DNA from: Trematomus loennbergii
Lineage: Eukaryota; Chordata; Actinopteri; Perciformes; Nototheniidae
Direction: 5' to 3'
DNA: 64,000 nt
Assembly: GCA_012861695.1 (NCBI GenBank)
Contig: JAAOOA010000002.1
Span: 20,697,803 to 20,761,802 of the forward strand
This document shows positions 19,614 through 31,600 of this stretch, in pieces. A program made the position numbers and the translations under genes. Within the stretch, counting starts at the first letter, position 1, and every line of letters begins with the position of its first letter. The notes under the pieces were generated by a model. That model worked only from the letters and a program-made list of their open reading frames with translations, ran no database searches and was not told the origin of the DNA.

Positions 19614-22600
19614 ATGCCATCTAAAACGGCAAAGAGCTCAACTGCCTCCTCCAAGTCAAAAGGGAAAGGGTCGCAGCCCCGGGATGACTCCGAAGACGAG
19701 CTGGATGTACCCCCTCCACAGACCAAGTCCAATGGCCAAGAGGAGGCACCGCCGACAACTGGCAAGTAACAAAGGCTGTTTTGGTGTCTGTGAATCTAAA
19801 TAAGTTGTGTTCACTCAATGGCGTTGCGTGTACTGCCGTTCTGTTAGTGGCCAATTGCCACAGCTGTGAAGCATTTTTTCTTACTTAAATCTCAACACGT
19901 AGTTATAATGGCTGATCATTTTTTAAATAAAGTGTCAGTCATCAATACTTGTCTTATGATTTTTGAGATGATTTTAATATCGTCGAGTTTACTTCTTCCC
20001 CGGATCTTCTCAACAAACGAGGTAAATTATTTCGGGTTATGGAGGGTTTTATGTTGTAGATCAAAAGTATGTTTTACGTTTTTCTTATAACTTATAACTT
20101 GCAATTTGTAAAATAAATGGTATGACAAGATTTAGATACATAACGGCATTAAGTGATGTGTGTATTCTTTGGAATACGTTGACATTGTTCACTGTGTGTC
20201 TGACTGCATGCATTTAATTTAAAAACATCGACCCCTCAGCTTGTTTATGCTTATGTGAGCACAATAGATTTTGGACAGGTCGTTGTGGCTTGGTGTGATG
20301 GCAACGTAGTCGGTTTAACGTTATACATTATTATAAATAAATAAAACGATTGCCTCCCTGCGTTTGGCGTGCAGTTCAGCATGAGTGAATGTGTAACGTT
20401 GATGATAGAAATGTGGAATTGACTTATTTATTATCGACGAAATGAATGTGGCGCATCTACGTTCTCGTATGAACGCTTCTCTTGAAGAGCGTTTGTATTT
20501 TAAAGTGGGTTTGTTCATAAGCGGCCATGGTCTTTTTTCTTTTATGGCTTGGCTCTTGTTTTCAGAACAAAGAAAAAATAACGCCTGTCAACTTTCTCGG
20601 AGTGTCTGTTTGACTGCGGTTGTAACTTGCTGCCTGTGTTTTGTTTGTTTTTTTTTTGGCTCCTCCACCCCTCCCCACGCGCCACTGTCCCCCACCTGAA
20701 ACGACACGCACAGGGGAATAAAAATTGTACTTTTTCTGTGCCACAGATGCGTCTCAGGGGGAAGCTGCCGAGGCGGCTGATAATCGGAGTTTGGAGGAGA
20801 TTCTCGGCAGCATCCCTCCACCCCCGCCCCCAGCGATGACCAATGAACCGGGCGCTCCACGCCTGATGATAACGCATTTAGTTAATCGCAACTTTAAATC
20901 TTACTCAGGAGAGCAGATTCTGGGGCCTTTTCACAAGGTATGACCAAACATGGTTACAAATGTCATCCCATTGTGGGAAATACTTTGTTAATGTGTTGTT
21001 TTAAGCTCACAGATTTACCATCATTCTAGTGTTTCTCAATTTTATTTAAATTGTCATATTGCACAACTATACTGCCTGTGTACATGTTGCCTGGAAATAC
21101 ATACAAAATAAATAAATAATTGTTTATACTACATTATAACATTTAATTGAGTTAAAAAAAAAAATAGGTAGGAAAAGTCACATTCCTCCATTTTGATTTA
21201 GTGAGTGTATCGTGCAAGGGGTAGTGATGTGCTGACATATCCCATAAATTATATATGTTGTTAAACTTTGTCTTTTGACCATTTTCTGATCCCCCTGTGC
21301 GCTGCGAAAATAAGTGTATTAAAGTAAATCTTCACTACACCCTTTTGAAAAACATTCACTATCACAAACTAACTATGTTTAAATTGTAACGTATAGCCTG
21401 TATGACATTACAGTATTTACTTGTGGCTGCAGTATATTTTTATATAATTGATTTACCTGTTTTTTTTCCCCCCCACCTTTCTCTCAGCGCTTTTCCTGCA
21501 TCATTGGTCCAAATGGGAGTGGGAAGTCCAATGTGATAGATTCAATGCTCTTTGTGTTTGGATACAGAGCTCAAAAAATCAGATCAAAAAAGCTCTCGGT
21601 GCTGATTCACAGCTCTGATCAACATAAGGATGTGCAAAGCTGTACTGTGGAAGTCCATTTTCAAAAGATAATTGATAAGGTATATATCTGTCACACAGAT
21701 GTAAATTACACTCACTCTGTATCAATTTAGGAGAGAACACAATTCATTTGTCCTGGGGGGGTGAAAATTCATATTTCCTTGAAGTTAGATGTTGTTTTTT
21801 TGTATTATATTTTGTTACTCCTTGATCATGATATAATATTGCCACACAATGATCAGACCCCTGATTAAACCGAGACTCAAAGCAGTCATGAAAGTTCCAA
21901 CTGCCACCTACACATGTCATAGTCAATTCACAAAGGGGCTAGGATTGAGTCCTCTATCTTTGAACACTTTTTAAATGTACAATACAGTAACTAAGCTGTA
22001 TTTATTTGATGGTACTGTGAATTTCAATAACATGGGTGTTAGTTATGACCATTTATTATTAGCATTGGATCACACATTAGTTAACCTTGTCAAAACTCCT
22101 GACAAAAGTGTAATGAATTCAAAGTAAAAAAAAAATCTAAATTTGATCTGCCACAGGGAGTGTTAGTTTTGTCTTGACCCCTGTAACATTTCTGATTTTT
22201 CTCATTTTCTAAGCCTTTCTTTATGGTTAAGCAGTTCCGATTAAATTAAAATCAAATTACTAAACTGATGCTAGATTTCTATACATTCTGCTGACTTTAC
22301 AATCTGCTCTTTTTTTTTTTAATTAAAATTATTGTTCGATGTGATGTAGACAACTTAGATTATTTGACCTGTTCTTTAAATTATTACTTTTTTAGCCAAA
22401 TAATCTATGTGTTTGCAATGCGTAATCTCATTATATCTGACACATTTTGAAAATGTGGTACATTTAACTGGATATAATACACTACACTGATGTGGTTTAA
22501 CCTGTAATTGTATCTGCCCTAGATCTGTTTTGTGCTTTTTAAACAAGCCTTTTTGTTGATTGTTTTTAATATTGAGTGTTTTTGTCTCACCACTCTCAGT

Positions 22601-25600
22601 GGATTTGCCAGTATTAGGGGCATGATCATTTTATGAGTAGAGCTGTTAGAGTTTCTCCTCAACTGTTCTGCACTAAGCTGCTCTCTGTCTTCTGCTCCCC
22701 CCCCTCTGAGCCAGGAAGGAGATGACTACGAAGTCATCCCCAACAGCAAGTTCTATGTTTCCAGGACGGCCAACAAAGACAGCTCCTCAGCCTATCATAT
22801 CGGTGACAAAAAAGCCACATTCAAAGAAGTGGGGGTTTTACTCCGAAGCCATGGCATTGACCTCGACCACAACAGATTTCTGATCTTACAGGTAATTGTG
22901 CTTTTATTTTTATTTGTCTTTAACTCTGCTTTTTTATTCTTGCTCTGACCATCCCATTCTGTCAGAGATGTTCTGCTCTTCCTTCTTTGCCCATTTCACA
23001 GTCCTCTGTGGGTCAAATGTTTCATAGTGACCTTACAGCCATGCCTGTCTGCGGGGATAACCTGTTGCCCTGGAATTGGAAAGGAGAGGATGTGCTCTCT
23101 AAGAGTCCTTAGACTGCTATAGCAGCGCATCATGGTTTGAAACAGTGTGGAAAAGGTGCGAACCATTATTTGCTGCTTTAGAATTTTAAGGAATAAATTC
23201 AATTGTACCCATATATGGACCGGTTTGTGATTGGCTGTATTTGAAAATGAACTCTGGTTTTGTAGTGGGGAAGCCTTTTTATGGGTTTTGTGTTCCAGTG
23301 GGTACAGGTTGGACGACCTCCCCCCCCCCCCCTTCCCATGTACCTGCCACGCTTTAGCAGCACGTAAATATTGGCGTGTGAGACCCCAACCCCAATATTG
23401 GCAGTGCTGCTTCAGTGTGGCTGGATCAAACACCCTCCATTACCATGGCTTTTATTGGTTCAACATTTTGTTTATTTTTTACCTCCATGGCAAATGTACT
23501 GCATTCCTGTTTATTTTGTATTATTTGTGTTTTTAGATGATTTTGAACATTTGATTTAGCATTGTGTTGCTGAGTTTGTACCAGTTCTCTTGTTGCATCC
23601 CTTTCCCTCCTGATTGTATTACATGTGTAACCTACCCATTATTACTGATTAACCCATGGCTTATGGGGTGATGCAATAGGTCAGAACAAAACAAAAAGGC
23701 TGATTTAATCTTGGTTGTCCCATTTCTTACATTTTATTTTATTATTTTTGCTGTGTGCGTTGTAGTTTAATGTGAACACTTGGTGTCTACTATCCTCTTG
23801 TTTATGGTTAGGTTGATTACATGTGTTCTGCTTGACTTTGTTCTACGTAGATTTGTATTTGTGTGTGTGCATGTCTACTCTCCCTGTTAGATGTTCAGCT
23901 CTCTGTCCATGACATGATTGCATGAGTATTGGAAGAGGCTTTAGCTTTTCTCCAAAGTCACTTTTCCAGGCCTCTGGCTAAGAGGAAGCTGTCTGTTCAC
24001 TGGTGAGAGCAGAGGTTGACGTGGGAACTCCCCTACCTCTGCTGGCTTCTCTTTTCTTTCATACATAAGTTGTACCCGAGCTGCTTTTTTTCTATACCTA
24101 TAAAGGATATATCATTGTGGAATAAGATGTTTCTATATTTGCAGTTAACATCAAATATTTAACGTAGATATAGTTTTATTCAAAGCCGTCATGCTTAAAA
24201 ATAACATGTTCAGACCAGTATGATTACTCCTTAGAGCTTTGCCTAACTCGGTGACAACTAGAATACACTGTGGGAAATTAACCCACGGTGCAGATAAAAG
24301 AAGTCCGCAATCCTAAAAAGGTGGGAAAAAAGAAAAGTGTGTAATGAGCCATAATCATTGGTGGGGTTGGGATAATGTGTAAATAAGCATTTTCATGGTA
24401 TACTTGTTTTATCTAATTGAACCATATCTATTATTTTTAACATTTTTTTTAATTATTTTTAATTTGATGTCCTCTTTTTATTTAGCTCAGTGTAATATTT
24501 GTGTTTTTTGCGGAGAGCCATCGTGTTCTCAAACTGTACATGACTGTGTATCTGCCATTGTGTGTGTGTAGCAGATTAAAAAAAAATTGAAGTATAGAGG
24601 TCTAAATTCAATTGACCACTTCTTCATAGTCTAATACAATATTATTTAATTATAAGAGTGTTTTATTAGAACTCTTGGCTCCATGTTGAAATGAAAGTAT
24701 ATTTTTCCTTGTGATCTGGACTGTATTTAGGGTGAGGTGGAGCAGATAGCCATGATGAAGCCCAAAGGTCAGACGGAGCATGACGAGGGCATGCTGGAGT
24801 ACCTGGAGGACATCATCGGGTCCTGCCGCCTCAAGCAGCCCATCCTGACCCTGGCCCCACGGCATCGAGCTGAGCTCAATGAGCAGAGGGGAGAGAAGGT
24901 GACACTCACACACCATCTGCTCACACACTCATGAGATAACAAACTTGACTTCCTGTGTCTGGACTTCATATGCTGTGCCTTTTATACAGTAGAGGTTTAA
25001 ATGTGCATAGTTTGTAAGCTTTTTATGCAAATATCAGGGATGAAAATAAATGTTTTTAATAGTTGTGTACTGTGAAATGTAAGATAACTTGGTCTTTGGT
25101 TTGGCAGACTGCCCAAGACATGATTCATCATGTTTCACAAAAGACACACACACACTTGAACACACATACATTGATGAAAGTTGTGCTATATTAGTATTTC
25201 AACATATGTATTTTCATTTTGTCCAAGTAAGACGATACTCGAGTGATTAGAAACAAATGAATGCTATTGTAGCTCTTATCAAAATATTTATGTGGGATCA
25301 GAATGATGGAGATGCTATAAAACATTAATTCTGTATGTTTTAATTAGTCTAATGCATATTATTTCTGTCTATAAATGTTATTACAGTTTTGTCACATGAT
25401 ATTAAGTACAGCAATATGTTTACTGTCCTAGCTTAACCGAGTGAAGCTGGTGGAAAAGGAGAAGAATGCGTTGGAGGGAGAAAAGAACAAAGCTGTGGAG
25501 TTCCTCACCCTGGAGAACGACATCTTCAAACACAAGAGTCGGCTCTGCCAGTATTATGTGTGAGTGCACCAGCAACATGTCCCTGTTTTCTCCAAGACTA

Positions 25601-28600
25601 ATTCAAAAAGAAAACATCCTCATTACATTTCAATGTTACCCTAGCATAGGAATGGCATTGTTATCCTCTCATTCTGAGCCTCACGGGCAACACGACCCTT
25701 CTCTGTGGTCAGATGCCGGTTTCTTTGGTTTATGTGTAAACTACTAAGTTTTACTCACCTTTTCTCCGGATCTCTCTTTGCCATCAGCAATGATCTGCAG
25801 AAGCGTGTTTTGGATAAAGATCAGGAGAAGCAGAGGATCATGGAGGACACCAAGGAACTCACTGAGAAGAATGCAAAGATATCAGAGGAAATGGAGAAAA
25901 TGAACCAGGAGCTCAAAAATGTAGAAAAGTAAGAAATGTTTGTGCTTCCCCTCTAACCAATGTAACATGCTTTAAAGGTTACAATCTGTTGGACTCATCC
26001 AATCATTTGGTGGTGGTCGTCAGTTTCTCTCTTTCCCTGTCCAGTTTGGATTCAGGAAAGCTGTTACGTATGTGTCCTAAATTGTTTTGTTCTGTTAGGA
26101 GTTAGCCCTATTCATATTATTTATCATCATTCTTATTGTTTTATAATGGAAACATTTCTGCATTCATATTATTTTAATTGTAGCATTTCAAGACATTTTC
26201 TCCATGATTGACTAAAGTGAAATTGCTGTTTCTCCACCAGGAAACAAAATAAGCTGAACAAGTACATAGAGACTCGGAAGGAGAAGTTCACCCAGCTGGA
26301 CCTGCAGGACGTTGAAGTGCGTGAGAAAATCAAACACTCCAAGAGCAAGAGCAAGAAACTGCAGAAGCAGCTGGAAAAGGACAAAGAAAAGGTATGTTGC
26401 TCTTTAGAAGGTGCTCCACTACAGGCTGTTAAAGGACTTCATTCCACTTGGTATCACCGTGTGCTACTCTGCAATAGTGATTACTCCACTTTCTCACAGG
26501 TTTCCCACTGTCGCATGATATGTCAGGAGAGCATCATTGTTGCCATTTCCTCCTAATTTACAATGCATAACCATAAACAAACACATGGTTGTACTAAATC
26601 AAGGCAAGCTAGAACCAGCGGGATGACACTGCAGTGTTGCTCTGTTTATTCTGTACCGCGGCCAAGAAAGAAACATGGGCACTAAAAATACAATTTCCCG
26701 TTTCTTATAAAAAAAACAAGGGGATGTTGTTTTGAAGCCTGGAGAGAAATACATTCATTTCAGTCCTTACAGGAACCTTCATGTATTGCAGCATTTAACA
26801 ACATTGTAACTTGTTCTTCTGAGTCTAACTCACTGGAGCAAACATTAACAAGTAGGTTAGGAAGGTTTTTATTTTTCACATTTTCCCCCTCTAATTTCAG
26901 AGGCTCGTGTTTAACTGCACAGACAGAACAGCGTGCTGTTTATTTTTGTATTGTTCATTATTTGTTGTCTGTATTTCAGTATTTTAAGAGATATTAGCCA
27001 TAATTAATGTGGGATCTAAAGTGATTCATTCTTAAATGTAAAGAATTTAATGTTTCTGGATCATTGTGAAAATGAAGCCTTGTTTAAGTTTCAAAGATAA
27101 TGTTAATTTGTGTAACAATGTATCAGGCTGTGTAGTGTTTTAATCAAAGTGCCTGGCTAATAGGAGAGTGACAGTTTCCAGAGAAAGAACTGACGTCATT
27201 CTGCCTGAAAGCTACACAAAGCAAGGGTTAAATACATTCACAGATATTTCTCTTTACCTATGTAACAAAACAAATATGTTTTCTCAGTTGCAAAATTGTG
27301 TCCAGGCCTTGCTTCATTTTTTCATATTTTTCCTCTCCTTGGACAAAGGGAAACCCCTTGGATTTCTTCTAGATTATTTGTCATTATGCATTAAATAAAC
27401 TCTTCAATAAATTGTAAATCCAATGTAATGGCAGGAAGGACAATGTGCCGTAAAGTAGCCACTAGAGGGCTTGAAGTTTGATAGCCAACTCGTGCTCTGT
27501 TTCACTTTTAATGGTGGACTAATGTTTCTCTTGCACACTTACTGAGCCTTTTCTTCACATAAAGATAGAGAATTCTGTTGTAAATGTAGGTCTAGCTTCC
27601 CATCTCCTTCTCTGCTCCACCTACATGGCCGTGCTCTGGAAACATGTTGGGCAGAGGCAGGCCGGGCTCCGGGGAGCAGTGTTCTGCTGTGTGGTACTCA
27701 ACTATGGCCAGGCTTGTGTAACACTCCCAGCCGCCACACTCACATTTCACCCGCAGTTAACCCTACAAAACACACACAGCACTCCGCCTTGCCTGGTTTC
27801 AGCTCTGCCACGCGGCTTACTGTTGTGCCGGTCCCAACCAGGGCCTGCTCAGTAGGGCTGTGCATCTTCACTGGTCTCACGATTCGATTCGATTACGATT
27901 ATCCTGTCAACGATTCGATTCAATTCGATATCACGATTCATACCAATGCGTTGCATCCTCAATTTTCTATATTACTGCACATGGCTTATTTTTCATCAAT
28001 GCATACATGCAGTAAATACATATGAACTCTCTTTTATTATTTAGAAAGTGCTTCAGAAATTAATAACATAAATGTCTTGACATTAATTTATAAACCAAAA
28101 TAAATTAATTGTATAGGTCTAGCCTCCCTATATCTGTGTGTGAAGTTGTTCCATCCTCAAAAACTAATGCTTCTGCAGTCTAGCTGCAGCTTCTAGCAAC
28201 GGTCTTCTGTTAAAGAAAGGACACTGAATGTCCTGAATGTGGCATCACACACAGGACTTGAGTCTGAACACAGCAGACAACAGGAGTATTTACAATAGCA
28301 TATACAAACAAAAATACTGCATGTGGGTGCACACTTACATTCTGTCTTACTGTTACATAAATCCCATGAATGTATGAGATTAAGTTAGCTTCATTATATC
28401 TCAATCAGTGATTAAGTGAATAATAAAGTTTCTATCGGGTCACTATCAGCCTGTCACTCATTATTTTCAGGGAGGGGGCGGGGTTTGGAGGAACGGAGAG
28501 GAGACGGTGATCGCGGAAGCTTTTTTCCTCCTGCCTTCACAAACTTTACACACAAGTATATAATAATATCGTCTGAAAATTGCTAGAGGACATTCATACT

Positions 28601-31600
28601 CTGCAATCCAAGACTTAATTAAATCCACCAAAAACCTGACATGATTGTAACGCGATTCTTTTTGAAAAACATAAATCCCTGTGTCTCTGAGCCGCAGCGA
28701 CACGGAGTGATTCAGAGCGGGTCCTTCTGCTGTTGGTTCTGGACTGGTGTACTTGTGTTGGTGGATAAAGCAGACTGCTCCGTGTTTGGTGCCGCTGTCA
28801 CGTCTGTTCCCTGATCTCTGCGTCACCGACTGATTTGATATTAAAGTGACAGAAAAAAAAAAATAGTAAAGCCACGGCCGGAAAATCAGGAAGCAACGTT
28901 ACTACGCTATAATCGGTTATCTTCCGTCACTGCATCGAGACCGAATCGTCCACGTCCGCATCGCAATGCATCGTAGAAACGATTATTTTCATACCCCTAC
29001 TGCTCAGTCCGGAGTGTGTGTTTATAGTTGATTACAGTTGGCCTGCTTCTGAATGTGTAGCTCTCACAGATAGCGTATTCAATCAATTAACTTTATAACT
29101 CTTGTCTTCCCTGATCCTTAATCTCATCATCTAATTTCAGACTTAAAGGGCTATCCCTCTGTGGTCGCTCCAAGTGTGTTTTGATGAGTTATGTCCTCAG
29201 GTTGAACTCAGACAGGTGTTGTAGCCTCTGTTGCTTAGACTCCAGAGTCTGACACATCTCATCTGTTTGTGTCTGCAGCTGGAGGAAGTGCGCGGGGTGC
29301 CTGCCAGCAGTGAAAAGGCCATCTCTGAGGCAACCGCTCGCAAGGAGGAGATGGAAAAGCAGAAAGTGAAAGAAGAGAAAAAACTTGAGGAGGTGATGGA
29401 GAGTCTGAAGGAAGAACCAGCGGCTTGCAACAGGACAAAGAGGTGTGTGTATTAATCATGGTGTTAGTTTGTTGCATGCTTCGTTTCACTCTAGATGGTA
29501 AACTCTGCGCTATAACTGTAAAAACTTATTTGTCTTCAAACCTTAAATCTGCTCTTCCTGTGTTCTCCAGACCAAAGAGAAGGAGCTGATGGAGCTCAGC
29601 AAGGCTGTGAATGAGACCCGGTCTCGTATGGACCTGGCTCAGTCGGAGCTCGACATCTACCTGAGCCGCCACAACACGGCGCTGACTCAGCTCAACACGG
29701 CCAAGCAGACGCTGCAGACGACCTCTGACACGCTGCGGGAGCGCCGCGCCGCCATCAAGGACCTGGAAGTGAAAATCCCTCAGAAAGAACAGGAGCTCAA
29801 GAAGGTGAAACCAACATAGTTATTATAGTTAGGCAGTATTATATGGGCCGTTTCGCATCGAGGCCAGTCTAGGCTTACTATTTCTATTGACTACTGCTGC
29901 CACACGTATGGCGCCTTTTGTTTAACTGCTTCTTTCTTTTTTTCTCTACAGGACGGGGAAGCGCTGGAGCAGCTGATGAAGACGGATAATGAGACCAGGG
30001 AAGTGGTGAGGGAAATGAGGCAGAAGGTGGACGAAGCCAAGAGCTCTCTGACCTCCAACCGCAGCCGAGGAAGAGTCCTGGACGCCCTCATGCAGCAGAA
30101 GAAGAGTGGCAAAATCCCTGGCATCTTCGGAAGATTGGTAAAAATAAAAAAAGTTTGGTTTCTAGTTATTGTGAGCTCAAAACATTTGAATGAAATGTAA
30201 GCATTGGATGTTGTCTCATCATTTATTTGTGTGCTTGCAGGGAGACCTGGGAGCCATAGAGGAGAAGTACGATGTGGCCATTTCCTCTAGTTGTGGCGCC
30301 CTGGACAACATCTTGGTGGATACCATCGATACCGCCCAGAAATGTGTGATGTTCCTTAAACAGCAGAACATCGGCTTTGCAACCTTCATTGGTCTGGACA
30401 AGGTAAAGATCAATACATTTTGACTTGATTAGCCGATCAAGACAGTATCAGTGTTCGGGGTTTCTGATTAAACATATCATCTCCTCATACCTCCTCCTTT
30501 CCTCCCCCAGATGAAGGTGTGGGAGAGAAACATGGCTCCCATCCGCACTCCAGAGGAAACCCCTCGTCTCTTCGACATGGTGCGTGTGAAGGAGGAGAGT
30601 GTGCGGCCAGCTTTCTACTTCGCCCTGAGGGACACCCTGGTGGCCCAGGACATGGAGCAGGCCACCAGGATGGCCTTCCAGAAGGACAAGCGTTGGAGGG
30701 TGGTCACCCTGAAGGGACAGATCATCGAGATGGCTGGTGGGTGCCCCCCCCCTTCTCCTGTCACAACTTTGTTTTGGTTAATCATTCTCTAGCTAGTTCT
30801 TAGTGAAGATTATACTTTCTTCTTTTATTTATTTGTCTAAATCTCCCTGTGGGGTATGTGCTTCACAGGAACCATGACTGGAGGAGGAAGAGCGATGAAG
30901 GGCAGGATGGGCTCCTCTTTGGTACCGAGGTCTCTCAGGAGGAGGTGAGAGTGCATCCCACTTCCTGAGTGGACCAAATTCAAAGTGATGCATGTTAGCT
31001 GCTACTTTCACTTTTTCAAGACGGGAGAAGATAAAAAAAAAAAGTTTGGGATTGAATTATAATAACAAGAAACAGTTTTGTCACAATTATGTCCATTCGA
31101 ACTTGTTGATAGTGACGTCTGTGATACATTGAAGTCTACATTTAAACTACAGAGCCTTCTGTGCAAATGCTTTACTTAATATACTTTTTGTACCAAGGCA
31201 TGCTCACATTTAATTCTCTCTTATTCTGCTACATAAGATGCAATACAACAACTCAAAAAGCAGATTAGATGTATTATTATCAGTTCATGTTTTACTGACA
31301 TTGAACTAGATTTGATTACAAGTGACACTTTTGCTGGAATGAAGTTGAATCTATTGGTGCGGTCAGTCTTCCTGACATGTGACTCTAACCCAGAGCTGCG
31401 GAGGCAAAGTTGAAGATATGAAGTTCCCAGAATCCCAGAGCTGGGATATGACTCACTTTATTCTCACAACTCCAAGTGGGTGAAGCAAGTTTGATAAATA
31501 ACTCCTGATTGAAGTTTTACTTTAAGAATGTTTCCTGGAAGTAGTTCCTAGATGCTGGATGAAAATTGAACTTGTCGTCTTAATGAAGATTTTCTTTCTT

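Larger units (their letters stand above)
22892..24730 (+). other. SMC4: SMC4 intron 5, host of the miR-15/16 cluster
   Basis: This 1.8-kb intron lies between the exon ending HNRFLILQ and the exon starting GEVEQIAMM. Two microRNA hairpins lie in its first third, in the same orientation as SMC4, so they are expected to be processed from the SMC4 primary transcript. Confidence 0.85.
26392..29278 (+). other. SMC4: SMC4 intron 9 with transposon insertion
   Basis: At 2.9 kb this is the longest SMC4 intron. Its second half is largely a hAT element (27853-28999). A CTCF-like motif GCCACTAGAGGGC lies at 27458-27470. No coding potential was recognised in the rest. Confidence 0.6.
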
